Numbered from the stretch's first letter, positions 1 through 9,512 are shown. The stretch: 64,000 bases of DNA from Aequorivita sp. HC6-5 (GCA_905182755.1 CAJJCS010000002.1:248001-312000), one strand, 5' to 3'. Numbers and translations: made by a program. Notes: a model not told the origin generated them from the sequence alone.

Positions 1-332
1 AAGCGATCTTGCCAAGCTAGGTTAAACAAAGGGGGCGCATTTCTTGTTCCAATACTATCATAAATGCCATGACTTAAATCATGGTCTGTGTGGGCAAATC
101 CAGCATAGGGAGAATGGCACGAGGCGCAAGAAATAGTATTATTAGCAGAAAGTAAAGGGTCATAAAATAAATTGCTTCCTAATCTTGTTTTGGCCTTTGA
201 TATTGGGTTGTTGTCAAAGTTATAGTGTGGCACAGGAAAATACTCTGGAGTTTCTAACCCGCTTTTTTTTACGCCACAATATGTAGCAGTTAGCACGATA
301 CTCAACCCAATAATTATTCTATTAATTTTCAT
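1..332 (-). CDS. MbnH/MauG-like di-heme cytochrome c peroxidase family protein (N-terminal part, truncated by window edge)
   Basis: Minus-strand reading from ATG at 332 gives MKINRIIIGLSTILTATYCG...PEYFPVPHYNFDNNPISKAKTRLGSNLFYDPLLSANNTISCASCHSPYAGFAHTDHDLSHGI; CxxCH heme motif at 114-128; directly downstream of an MbnP-like gene. Confidence 0.85.
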   Translation of the reverse strand, partial: MKINRIIIGLSIVLTATYCGVKKSGLETPEYFPVPHYNFDNNPISKAKTRLGSNLFYDPLLSANNTISCASCHSPYAGFAHTDHDLSHGIYDSIGTRNAPPLFNLAWQDR

Positions 333-1014
333 GAACACTAAACAGGGTTGGTAATACCTTAGAGACCATCACTGCATTTTTATTTGGACTGGTCACAGTA
401 TTGGTTTGTGAAATATCTATTGCGTTAAAAAAAGAGGCTACATCAACTTTAATTACTAGGGGCGATGCCCCTTTAGCTTTAAGGCTTACTTCTTGGCTTG
501 TTACAAAGGGCTTTTGAAATCCTCCAATATGAAATTGGAATTTATTTTTTCTAGTAGGACACAGGCTTGATTTCCCCTCCAATTTAAAGTTGATAAACCC
601 ATTTTGCCATGTCCAATACATTTGGCTTGTTGGATCTAATACTCCCCCTTGAATTCCTTTTTCTTGTGTTTTTGAATCAAGACCAACAAGAAATGTTATG
701 GTGTCAAATTTTTCCTTTTTTATAGTGCAAAGCGCCTTATAAATTAAACTATTTTGAGCATCTATTAAGTGGTGTTTTTCTTTAGATTTCCCAACTTGTG
801 TTCCCTCTTTAAAAAAAGTAATATCTGAGATGTAAAATTTTAAAAAATCAATGGTAAGGCTGTCCTTTTCTGAAACAGGATACTGTTTTGCTAGTTCTAG
901 TGGCCCCTTATCAAAAAGAAGCTGAAATGATATTTCAGTTGTGGTTTTTTGTGCCTTAACTGCAAAGCTACACAACAAGAAAAACAAACAACTATAGGTT
1001 GTCTTTAAATACAT
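322..1014 (-). CDS. MbnP family protein (copper-associated periplasmic protein)
   Basis: 230 aa with signal peptide; MbnP-like segments ISFQLLFDKGPLEL, LTIDFLKFYISDITFF, MYWTWQNGFINFKLEG, FQFHIGG; coupled to a di-heme peroxidase gene. Confidence 0.8.
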   Translation of the reverse strand: MYLKTTYSCLFFLLCSFAVKAQKTTTEISFQLLFDKGPLELAKQYPVSEKDSLTIDFLKFYISDITFFKEGTQVGKSKEKHHLIDAQNSLIYKALCTIKKEKFDTITFLVGLDSKTQEKGIQGGVLDPTSQMYWTWQNGFINFKLEGKSSLCPTRKNKFQFHIGGFQKPFVTSQEVSLKAKGASPLVIKVDVASFFNAIDISQTNTVTSPNKNAVMVSKVLPTLFSVHEN

Positions 1015-1017
1015 ATC

Positions 1018-1482
1018 TTATTTTTTTGGGTTTCTATCTTTAGGCTTAAAAAGTGTAGCCAAGTTTTTGGCTAATTTATTAAAAGCCTGCTCCTGAGATG
1101 GATTGCATATTTTTTTGATGTCCTGAAAGTGTTTGAAATGTAACATTTCAATATCTCTTTGTAAAACTCCCAAATGAGTAACAATAGAATCCTCTTGTGT
1201 TTTTGCTATATCATCATTAGATAATAAGGAGTACAGATTTCTTTTGCTGTCGCGAATTTTAACATCTTTGTTTTTAATAGCACTGCGATGCTGTTTTACC
1301 AAAGAAGTATACTGGATAATTTGAGCTTCATTAAATTGCAGCTTTTTGATGATAATTTCTTTTGGGCTTTTGTTCTCTTTCCCTAAAGGCCTTTTAGGCT
1401 TTAAAACTACAAAGCCTACAAGAAGCGTATTTATAACCAAAAGAGAAATAATCAACACGCTATATGTTTTGTTTTTACTCAT
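1018..1482 (-). CDS. Spy/CpxP-like periplasmic heavy-metal sensor family protein
   Basis: N-terminal TM followed by helical region with LQFNEAQIIQYTSLVKQHRSAIK and IKKICNPSQEQAFNKL, typical of LTxxQ-like sensor proteins. Confidence 0.6.
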   Translation of the reverse strand: MSKNKTYSVLIISLLVINTLLVGFVVLKPKRPLGKENKSPKEIIIKKLQFNEAQIIQYTSLVKQHRSAIKNKDVKIRDSKRNLYSLLSNDDIAKTQEDSIVTHLGVLQRDIEMLHFKHFQDIKKICNPSQEQAFNKLAKNLATLFKPKDRNPKK

Positions 1483-1753
1483 AATAAAGGGTATTATTTG
1501 TTTGGGTAATTAGGTCAGAAAAATCATTAGTTACGCCACTTGTTTCACTAAATATTGCATATCCTTCTATACCAATAAGGCATATAAAAATTGCTGCTGC
1601 CCTATGGAGCCACTGTGTTGATATTATTGGTTTTGTTATTGCAATTTTCTCGACAATAGTATCGTACACCTTAGCATCTATAGTTGCTGGGGTAATGGTC
1701 TGTAAAAGATCGAAAGGGTCTTTCATATACTCTTTAGACGATTGTTTTGTCAT
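1475..1753 (-). CDS. Small single-TM protein, possible anti-sigma factor partner
   Basis: 92 aa with central TM (AAAIFICLIGIEGYAIF); ATGA-type overlap with upstream ECF sigma gene. Confidence 0.5.
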   Translation of the reverse strand: MTKQSSKEYMKDPFDLLQTITPATIDAKVYDTIVEKIAITKPIISTQWLHRAAAIFICLIGIEGYAIFSETSGVTNDFSDLITQTNNTLYYE

Positions 1754-2268
1754 AATCCTTCGGTTTGGTTTCTGTGTTTTTTGAGTTGCGTTTTCGCTCG
1801 CTGTAATAAAGATTCAATAGCTTTTGGTGTTTTCTCTAGAATATGAGCAACTTGGTTAATGCTCCTCCCTTCAATTTTAACAAGTATTAATGCGGTTTTT
1901 TGTGTTTGTGGAAGCTTGTTAATTAAACTAAAAAGCTGTTGTAGTGCTTCTTTGTTCTCAAGTGTAACACCGGGATGATTAAAATTTGTGTAATTGTTAA
2001 GCTCGTCTTTGTTTTGGCTAAATATGGCAAAGCGTTTTTTTCTTTTTTTTGCCTTAATGGCGTCTAAAGATGTATTTATAGTAATTCTATAGAGCCAGGT
2101 TTCTAGTGTTGCATCCCCTTTAAAAGTATGTATTTTTTGGTGTGCCTTTAAAAAAACATCTTGCGTGATTTCTTGAGCCTCTTCTATGTTTTGAACATAT
2201 TGTAGCGCTAGATTATAAACAAAGTTCTTATTTTTTATATAAAAGGCTTCAAAGTCCATGAAACACAA
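1750..2268 (-). CDS. RNA polymerase sigma factor, ECF subfamily
   Basis: Region 2 EEAQEITQDVFLKAHQKIHTFKGDATLETWLYRITINTSLDAIKAKKR and region 4 LPQTQKTALILVKIEGRSINQVAHILEKTPKAIESLLQRAKTQLKK. Confidence 0.92.
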   Translation of the reverse strand: MCFMDFEAFYIKNKNFVYNLALQYVQNIEEAQEITQDVFLKAHQKIHTFKGDATLETWLYRITINTSLDAIKAKKRKKRFAIFSQNKDELNNYTNFNHPGVTLENKEALQQLFSLINKLPQTQKTALILVKIEGRSINQVAHILEKTPKAIESLLQRAKTQLKKHRNQTEGL

Positions 2269-2383
2269 AGTGGTTTTGCCACAAGGTTATGATTTGTTTT
2301 GTAATTAAAAATTAATTTTGAACTTCGTTTACAACTCAGTGTAAATTTTACTAAAAACAAACATATAGCATTTTTCATTTTTT

Positions 2384-2391
2384 TATCTTTG
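2384..2391 (+). promoter_or_regulatory. Candidate Bacteroidetes -7 element TATCTTTG upstream of Glu dehydrogenase
   Basis: Exact TAnnTTTG match about 245 nt upstream of the likely start. Confidence 0.4.
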
Positions 2392-2636
2392 TGTAAATAT
2401 CAAATAGTGTATGTCTTGAGCAAATAAATTTAAAGACATTGTCAATACGATAGTTCTTCTTCTATGGTCCTACATACATTATCTAACTTATAAATATTTT
2501 TTCATGACACAGCTTTAGCTTCGCTTTATTTTTTATATATTTTCTTTACTGGCTCAATGATTGTTCTTGTATGTAAAAGGAAATGTATCTCAAAATAGAC
2601 AATAAAATAAAAAATAAGTCAAAAGCATACACTACT

Positions 2637-3863
2637 ATGAAAGAATTACTAAAAAAATACGAAGAAAAAGAGCCTGAAATTGTTTTTCACTGGAAAGATC
2701 CACAAACAGACGCAGAGGGCTGGACTGTTATTAATTCACTCCGTGGCGGCGCTGCTGGAGGAGGAACCAGAATGCGTGTAGGTTTAAATGAAAATGAAGT
2801 TTTGTCTTTAGCCAAAACCATGGAGGTGAAGTTCACAGTGAGTGGACCTGCCATTGGTGGCGCCAAATCTGGTATAAATTTCAACCCTGATGACCCTCGC
2901 AAAAGAGGTGTACTAGAGCGTTGGTATAAAGCAGTGTCACCACTATTAAAATCGTATTATGGTACCGGTGGAGATTTAAACGTAGATGAAATTCACGAAG
3001 TTATCCCCATTACAGAACAAAGCGGTGTTTGGCATCCACAAGAAGGTGTCTTTAACGGGCATTTTAATCCTACTCAAGCAGATAAAATAAACAGAATTGG
3101 ACAGTTGCGCCAAGGAGTAATTAAGGTTATTGAAAACACAAGTTACTCTCCAGATGTTTCAAAAAAATATACTGTTGCAGACATGATTACAGGTTTTGGT
3201 GTTGCCCAAGCGGTGCATCATTACTATACAATATATGGAGGTGATGTTAAAGGTAAAAAAGCAATTGTTCAAGGTTTTGGAAATGTAGGAGCGGCTGCTG
3301 CCTATTACTTGGCCCAAATGGGAGCTAAAGTAGTAGGAATAATTGATCGTGTTGGCGGTGTTATTAATCCAGATGGGTTCTCTTTTGAGCAAATTACAGA
3401 TTTATACCACCAAAAAGACGGGAATACTTTAGTGGCAGATAACATGCTTTCTTTTGAGCAAATGAACGAGCAAATTTGGTCATTAGAATGTGATATTTTT
3501 GCACCTTGTGCAGCCTCTAGATTGATAACCAAAGACCAGATTTCAAGTATGATAGATAATGGACTTGAAGTGATATCTTGCGGTGCAAACGTGCCTTTTG
3601 CAGATAAAGAGATTTTCTTTGGCAGCATCATGGAGTACACAGATCAGCGTGTTTCTTTAATTCCAGATTTTATTAGCAATTGTGGTATGGCACGTGTGTT
3701 TGCTTATTTTATGGAGCGAAAGGTACAAATGACTGACCAGGCAATTTTTAACGATACTTCACAAACCATCAAAAAGGCTATTGAAGATACATACAAGGCC
3801 AATACTAGCAAAACCAACATCAGTAAAACTGCTTTTGAAATTGCCTTAAAGCAATTAGTTTAA
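2637..3863 (+). CDS. Glu/Leu/Phe/Val dehydrogenase
   Basis: GGAAGGGTRMR, GGAKSGINFNPDDPRKRG, TGGDLNVDEIHEV, VQGFGNVGAAAAYYLAQMGAKVVGI; start trimmed from ORF call at 2583 to MKELLKKYEEKEP. Confidence 0.9.
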   Translation: MKELLKKYEEKEPEIVFHWKDPQTDAEGWTVINSLRGGAAGGGTRMRVGLNENEVLSLAKTMEVKFTVSGPAIGGAKSGINFNPDDPRKRGVLERWYKAVSPLLKSYYGTGGDLNVDEIHEVIPITEQSGVWHPQEGVFNGHFNPTQADKINRIGQLRQGVIKVIENTSYSPDVSKKYTVADMITGFGVAQAVHHYYTIYGGDVKGKKAIVQGFGNVGAAAAYYLAQMGAKVVGIIDRVGGVINPDGFSFEQITDLYHQKDGNTLVADNMLSFEQMNEQIWSLECDIFAPCAASRLITKDQISSMIDNGLEVISCGANVPFADKEIFFGSIMEYTDQRVSLIPDFISNCGMARVFAYFMERKVQMTDQAIFNDTSQTIKKAIEDTYKANTSKTNISKTAFEIALKQLV

Positions 3864-3884
3864 TTATCATACAGTACACTATTT

Positions 3885-5264
3885 ATGACGTCACTCATTA
3901 TTTTAATATTTGTAATTGGTTATTTATCAATAACCCTAGAACATCCTTTAAGACTAGATAAAACAGTCCCTGCGCTTTTAATGGCAGCACTTATTTGGGG
4001 TGTGCTTGCAGTAGGTTTTCATGCGGGTTGGTTTGATGTTATAGACACCTATGACAATGTTTTTAATTTTGCCTTGGGCGGTGAGCAAGCCGAGCACGGG
4101 TTTGAAAATACCTTATTGCATCATTTAGGGAAAACATCAGAGATTTTAATTTTCTTAATTGGAGCAATGACCATTGTTGAGATTATCGATTTGCATCGCG
4201 GTTTTGAAATCCTTAAAAGTGCTGTACGTACCAAAAGCAAAAAAAGATTATTATGGATTATTGGAATTTTAGCCTTTATTCTTTCTGCAATTATTGACAA
4301 TTTAACAGCTACCATTGTTCTTGTTACACTGTTGCGTAAATTAATTATTCAGCGCGAGGAGCGTTTGTGGTTTGCGGCCATGGTTGTAATTGCTGCTAAT
4401 GCTGGTGGTGCATGGTCTCCCATAGGAGATGTAACTACAACCATGTTGTGGATTGCCAAGAATGTGACTGCTTTAGGACTTATAAAATATGTAGTAATAC
4501 CTTCTGTAATTTGTTTTGTAATCCCTTTTAGTATTGCTTCTTATTTACCTGCCTTCAGGGGTGAGATACAAGTAGAGTTGGATCAAGACACAGATTCTGG
4601 AAGACTGTTAAGTAGTAAAAAGATGCTCTTTCTAGGTCTAGCAATGATTGTATCTGTACCTATTTTTAAAACACTCACCCATTTACCCCCTTATATAGGA
4701 ATGATGTTAGCCCTAGGGGTTGTTTGGCTAGTTTCAGAATACATACACCCAGAAGAAGATTTTAGTAAAGAAAGACGCCATCTGTACTCTGCCCACAAGG
4801 CACTATCTCGCATTGAAATTTCAAGTATTTTATTTTTCTTAGGTATCCTTATGGCAGTTGCTGGACTAGAGAGTTTGGTATATGGTGTTGCCGAAAATGG
4901 AGACCCTGTAGGAACGCTTCGTTATTTAGCTGAAATATTAAATGCAGCAATTCCCTCTCAAGACATTGTGGTAATGTTATTAGGTGTTTTGTCTGCCATT
5001 ATAGATAATGTTCCACTAGTTGCAGCATCCATGGGAATGTATACCGCAGAAACAGATAGCCTACTTTGGCACTTCATTGCCTTTTCTGCTGGTACAGGAG
5101 GTAGTATGCTTATTATTGGTTCTGCAGCAGGTGTAGCCGCTATGGGTATGGAACGCATCGACTTTATTTGGTATCTTAAAAAAATATCTTGGTTAGCCTT
5201 TATTGGTTTTGCCGCAGGTTCTATAGCTTTTATACTGCTCACAGGAGGTACTTCAGGGCTCTAG
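3885..5264 (+). CDS. nhaD: Sodium:proton antiporter, NhaD family
   Basis: Multi-TM; SAIIDNLTATIVLVTLLRKLI, AANAGGAWSPIGDVTTTMLW, LLGVLSAIIDNVPLVAASMGMY. Confidence 0.92.
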   Translation: MTSLIILIFVIGYLSITLEHPLRLDKTVPALLMAALIWGVLAVGFHAGWFDVIDTYDNVFNFALGGEQAEHGFENTLLHHLGKTSEILIFLIGAMTIVEIIDLHRGFEILKSAVRTKSKKRLLWIIGILAFILSAIIDNLTATIVLVTLLRKLIIQREERLWFAAMVVIAANAGGAWSPIGDVTTTMLWIAKNVTALGLIKYVVIPSVICFVIPFSIASYLPAFRGEIQVELDQDTDSGRLLSSKKMLFLGLAMIVSVPIFKTLTHLPPYIGMMLALGVVWLVSEYIHPEEDFSKERRHLYSAHKALSRIEISSILFFLGILMAVAGLESLVYGVAENGDPVGTLRYLAEILNAAIPSQDIVVMLLGVLSAIIDNVPLVAASMGMYTAETDSLLWHFIAFSAGTGGSMLIIGSAAGVAAMGMERIDFIWYLKKISWLAFIGFAAGSIAFILLTGGTSGL

Positions 5265-5308
5265 ATAGACTAGAATTCTTTTCTAGTTGTTTTATAAAAT
5301 TAGCACAC

Positions 5309-5339
5309 AAAAAAAAGCATTTGAAAAAATGCTTTTTTT
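5309..5339 (+). terminator. Intrinsic terminator after nhaD
   Basis: AAAAAAGCATTT-GAAA-AAATGCTTTTTT hairpin with T tract. Confidence 0.8.
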
Positions 5340-5390
5340 AGATTTTATGAAAACAAAAAATTCTAATTAGCGCTATCCTTTTTGTTGTTA

Positions 5391-5528
5391 ATGTTTCTTT
5401 TTAGAGAAGATATTATTTCAATCTCTTACTTTATGTTTCATTTACATCTAAAGATCTTCGCAACTGCTAGTGCAGTTTGTATTATCATTTGGTTGCTTTT
5501 GGGACTTAAACATAAACAAAATATTTAA
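5391..5528 (+). CDS. Possible small membrane protein (45 aa)
   Basis: ATG to TAA ORF MFLFREDIISISYFMFHLHLKIFATASAVCIIIWLLLGLKHKQNI with one TM-like segment; below the size cutoff of the ORF track. Confidence 0.2.
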   Translation: MFLFREDIISISYFMFHLHLKIFATASAVCIIIWLLLGLKHKQNI

Positions 5529-5723
5529 TTATATCGATATAATACATATTTATTCGATTAAATACACAAAAATTTATTATTTGGTCTTGTTGCAAAGGTG
5601 AAATGTTCTGCTGTTTTAGATCGTTTTGTTTTTCCTTTTTTTAAATTAGGTCTGTTTTTGTGCTTACTTTTCTTCAAAAAAAGTAGAGACTTTTTGGTAT
5701 CTTTAACGTTAAAACATATCCTA

Positions 5724-8213
5724 TTGAAAAAGTTATTTATAGGTGCTATTGCACTATCGTTTTTTGCTTGTACTAACCAAACAAAATCTATTTTGGCAGA
5801 GGTTGATCAAACAACGCCTCATGATTTTATGTTTATGCAACGCGCGTATCCTAGCGGGCAATTAAATACAAGTGCTTTTAGAGAAGCAGTTCAGTGGAAA
5901 AAGAAAAATAGTTCACAAGAAAAGGCAGTCTCTGAGCTCTGGGAATTTGTGGGGCCATTAAATACTGGTGGTAGAATAACAGATGTAGAAATTCCCTTAA
6001 ATGATGCTAATACCTATTATGTAGGTACAGCCTCTGGTGGTATTTTTAAGACCATAGACGGCGGTGCTACATTCAATCCTATTTTTGATGATCAAGAAAT
6101 ACTCTCTATTGGTGATATGCAGCTTTCAAAAAACAATCCAAACACCATTTGGGTTGGAACCGGAGAGGTAAATGCTGGAGGAGGCTCTTTGGCCTATGAT
6201 GGTGATGGTGTGTACCGCTCTACAGACGGTGGAATGTCTTGGGAGCCTCGAGGATTACCCAATGTGGGTAGTGTTGGGAAGGTGCTTATTGATCCTAATG
6301 ATGACAACACCATTTTTGTTGGAGCTATGGGGCCTTTGTTTAAAAATGATCCCAGTAGAGGGGTTTATAAAACCACTGATGGTGGCGCCTCTTGGAATCA
6401 AGTATTATTTATAAGTGATAAAACGGGCATTATAGACATGGCCATACATCCTACCAATGGAGCTATTGTTTATGCCGCTGCTTGGCAGCGAGAACGAAGA
6501 CCAAATAATAGAATTTACGGTGGTGAAGAGTCTGGTCTTTACAAGTCTATAGATGGCGGCTTAACCTGGACACAGATGACAAGTGGCTTGCCATCACAAG
6601 GTGCTCAAAAAGGGCGTATTAGTATTACTATTTCTGAGTCTAATCCAGCTGTTTTATATGCAAGGTATGCAGATGCATTAGGTAATATCCAGGGAGTGTA
6701 CCGTTCTGCAGATGGCGGAGAGTCTTGGGAAACCCGTAATTCAAGCCAATTAACAAATGTTGGATTTCACTGGTGGTTTCGGGGTATTTATGTAGATCCT
6801 ACCAATGAGAATATTATTTATAATGTAGATTTTAGGGTACAAAAATCTACAGATGGAGGACAGAGTTGGAGTAATTCTTTTTCTAATGTACATGTAGATC
6901 AACACGCTATGGCATTTTCTCCAAACAATCCACAAAACATATTATTGGGTAACGATGGAGGTTTATATGAAAGTCAAAATGGGGGGAACACATCCTTAAA
7001 ATATGCTACATTGCCCATTACACAGTTGTATAGATTTCATGTAGATGCCCAAGACGATAGTAAGATATATGCAGGTGCACAAGATAATAACACCATACGC
7101 ACCACCACTGGAGATACAGATAATTGGAATCCTATTTATGGCGGTGATGGCTTCCAGCCACTTGTGGATCCAGACAACACCAATGTAATATATGCCTTAT
7201 CACAGCGGGGTAATTTGGGTAAATCTATAAACGACGGCGCTTCTTTCTCTGGTGCCATGAGTGGTATTTCAAATAGTGACAGAAAAAATTGGGATACACC
7301 AATAGCCTTCGATCCTTCAGATTCTCAAACCCTCTATTATGGAGCAAATCGTTTGTATAAAACGACAAATGCAGCTGGAAATTGGTCTGTAATAAGTCCA
7401 GATCTAACCGATGGACCTTATGAGGGTAATTTAACCTTTGGAACCATAATTAGCATAAGTGTTTCAGCTATAAACAGCAATGTTATATACGTAGGAACAG
7501 ATGATGGTAACCTCTGGACTACCGATGACGGAGGTGCTTTTTGGTCTAATATTTCGGCCAGCTTGCCAAATAGATGGGTAACAAGCGTCCTTGCAGATCC
7601 AGATGATGTAAATACCGTGTATGCTACCTACTCTGGGTATCGTTTTGGAGAAAATCTAGGACATGTTTTTAAAAGCGAAAACAGCGGAGCTACCTGGGAG
7701 GACATCTCTGGAGGGATTCCTGATATTCCTATCAATGATATTGTTAAAGACAGTTATGGCAATTTATTTGTTGCAACAGATGTTGGAGTAGTTGCCTCTT
7801 CAGACCAAGGAAATTCTTGGAATGTTTTGGCTGCAAATTTACCTTCTGTGCCTGTTACAGATCTGCATATTCATCAAGCCAGTGAGTATCTTTATGCTGC
7901 AACGTATGGAAGATCAAGCTATAAAATAAATATTGCAGAAAATATTTTAGGTCCTAACAATCAAGCCCTACAAGACTCCGTAGCATTATTTCCTAATCCT
8001 ACCCAGGATACCGTTGAGATTTCTTTTCTACAACAAGCAGAAAATATTGCGGTAACTGTATATGATGCACTTGGCAGGAAAATGATCCAAAAAACACTAC
8101 CAGCCACATTAAATAAGGCTACTTTGGATGTGTCTAAGCTCCCTAGAGGGCTTTATTATCTTGCGCTAGACATAGCTGGTACTAGCACAACTCACAAACT
8201 CATAAAAAAATAA
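5724..8213 (+). CDS. VPS10/sortilin-like Asp-box (BNR) beta-propeller protein with T9SS type A C-terminal sorting domain
   Basis: Repeated Asp-box motifs (STDGGMSW, TTDGGASW, SIDGGLTW, SADGGESW, STDGGQSW); C-terminus LFPNPTQDTVEISF...LPRGLYYLALDIAGTSTTHKLIKK; TTG start at 5724 gives LKKLFIGAIALSFFACTNQ, a lipobox-like signal. Confidence 0.85.
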   Translation: MKKLFIGAIALSFFACTNQTKSILAEVDQTTPHDFMFMQRAYPSGQLNTSAFREAVQWKKKNSSQEKAVSELWEFVGPLNTGGRITDVEIPLNDANTYYVGTASGGIFKTIDGGATFNPIFDDQEILSIGDMQLSKNNPNTIWVGTGEVNAGGGSLAYDGDGVYRSTDGGMSWEPRGLPNVGSVGKVLIDPNDDNTIFVGAMGPLFKNDPSRGVYKTTDGGASWNQVLFISDKTGIIDMAIHPTNGAIVYAAAWQRERRPNNRIYGGEESGLYKSIDGGLTWTQMTSGLPSQGAQKGRISITISESNPAVLYARYADALGNIQGVYRSADGGESWETRNSSQLTNVGFHWWFRGIYVDPTNENIIYNVDFRVQKSTDGGQSWSNSFSNVHVDQHAMAFSPNNPQNILLGNDGGLYESQNGGNTSLKYATLPITQLYRFHVDAQDDSKIYAGAQDNNTIRTTTGDTDNWNPIYGGDGFQPLVDPDNTNVIYALSQRGNLGKSINDGASFSGAMSGISNSDRKNWDTPIAFDPSDSQTLYYGANRLYKTTNAAGNWSVISPDLTDGPYEGNLTFGTIISISVSAINSNVIYVGTDDGNLWTTDDGGAFWSNISASLPNRWVTSVLADPDDVNTVYATYSGYRFGENLGHVFKSENSGATWEDISGGIPDIPINDIVKDSYGNLFVATDVGVVASSDQGNSWNVLAANLPSVPVTDLHIHQASEYLYAATYGRSSYKINIAENILGPNNQALQDSVALFPNPTQDTVEISFLQQAENIAVTVYDALGRKMIQKTLPATLNKATLDVSKLPRGLYYLALDIAGTSTTHKLIKK

Positions 8214-8225
8214 GTTATTACCTAC

Positions 8226-9449
8226 TTGCAAGCAACAAATTGGCTTTTTAAACAGCTCCCAATGTATCAAAATGTGGGCATGGCTGGCTATAAAATAGAT
8301 TTGAGTAATACCTTATTGCTGGCAAATTATCTTGACAACCCACATCATACATTTAAATCTATCCATGTAGCTGGAACTAATGGTAAGGGATCTACCAGCC
8401 ATATGATGGCCTCTGTTTTGCAAGAAGCAGGATATAAGGTAGGCCTTTATACTTCTCCACATTTAAAAGATTTTAGAGAGCGTATAAAAATTAATGGAAT
8501 AATGATTCCAAAGAGAAAAGTATCTTCTTTTGTAGGCAAGCACCAAGATTTTTTCAAAAACAACAAGTTGTCTTTTTTTGAAATGACAGTAGGGTTGGCC
8601 TTTCATTATTTTGCACAAAGTAAGGTTGATATTGCAATTATAGAAGTAGGGCTAGGAGGTAGGCTTGATAGTACTAATATTATAAGCCCAGAGCTCAGTG
8701 TGATTACCAATATTGGCCTAGACCATACCCAGTTTTTGGGTACTACCCTAGAGGCAATTGCAAAAGAAAAAGCAGGTATTATAAAATCAAACATACCTGT
8801 TGTTATTGGAGAGTTGCATCCAGATACAAAAAAGGTTTTCCTGCAAGTGGCTAAACAAAAAAGTGCACCGATTACTTTTGCAGAAAAACAAGAAGTGTCA
8901 TTATTTGATTGTGATTTGAAAGGAAATTACCAAGTAAAAAATCAGCGCACCGCCTTAGCCGCTCTAAAAACACTAACAAAAAAGGGTTTTAAGATTTCAC
9001 AAACAGATATCAAAAGAGGTATTGGGTCTGTGGTTTCTAATACAGGATTATTAGGCAGGTGGCAGGTATTACAAACCTTGCCTACTTTGGTGTGTGATAC
9101 AGCCCACAATAAAGAGGGTTTACTTTTTACCATGAATCAATTGCAACAAATAAATCAAGGAGTATTGCATATTGTTTTTGGCGTTGTTGGAGATAAAGAC
9201 CTAGGGGCTATATTGCCATTGTTGCCACCTAATGCTAGGTATTATTTCTGCGCTCCTAATATTCCACGAGCCATGAGTGTTGCTATCTTAAACCAAAAAG
9301 CGGAAGAATTTAGCCTAGTTGGCAAATCGTATAGTACTGTAAAAAAGGCTGTAAAAGCTGCTTTAAAAACTGCCGCAAACAATGATGTGATTTATGTGGG
9401 CGGAAGTACTTTTGTGGTGGCTGAGGTTGTATTAGTTTTTAAACCTTAA
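8226..9449 (+). CDS. folC: Bifunctional folylpolyglutamate synthase/dihydrofolate synthase
   Basis: IHVAGTNGKGSTSHMMASVLQEAGYKVGLYTSPHLKDFRERIKING, EVGLGGRLDSTNI; start codon uncertain (TTG). Confidence 0.93.
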   Translation: MQATNWLFKQLPMYQNVGMAGYKIDLSNTLLLANYLDNPHHTFKSIHVAGTNGKGSTSHMMASVLQEAGYKVGLYTSPHLKDFRERIKINGIMIPKRKVSSFVGKHQDFFKNNKLSFFEMTVGLAFHYFAQSKVDIAIIEVGLGGRLDSTNIISPELSVITNIGLDHTQFLGTTLEAIAKEKAGIIKSNIPVVIGELHPDTKKVFLQVAKQKSAPITFAEKQEVSLFDCDLKGNYQVKNQRTALAALKTLTKKGFKISQTDIKRGIGSVVSNTGLLGRWQVLQTLPTLVCDTAHNKEGLLFTMNQLQQINQGVLHIVFGVVGDKDLGAILPLLPPNARYYFCAPNIPRAMSVAILNQKAEEFSLVGKSYSTVKKAVKAALKTAANNDVIYVGGSTFVVAEVVLVFKP

Positions 9450-9454
9450 TTAAT

Positions 9455-9499
9455 AAAAAAATCTCCCAACAGTATTTGTATCTGTTGAGAGATTTTTTT
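9455..9499. terminator. Bidirectional intrinsic terminator between convergent genes
   Basis: AAAAAAATCTC-CCAACAG...CTGTTG-AGAGATTTTTTT. Confidence 0.8.
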
Positions 9500-9512
9500 A
9501 AGAAGAAATTAT

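Noticed and set aside
2687-2902. Antisense ORFs inside GDH (also 3159-3392, 3305-3640) and inside many other large genes
   Set aside because: Fully antisense to a confident coding gene, no recognisable motifs; typical spurious ORFs.
5598-5723. N-terminal extension of the Asp-box protein from GTG 5598
   Set aside because: The extension adds a second hydrophobic stretch before a good lipoprotein signal, and a promoter-like TATCTTTA lies within it; start at 5724 preferred.
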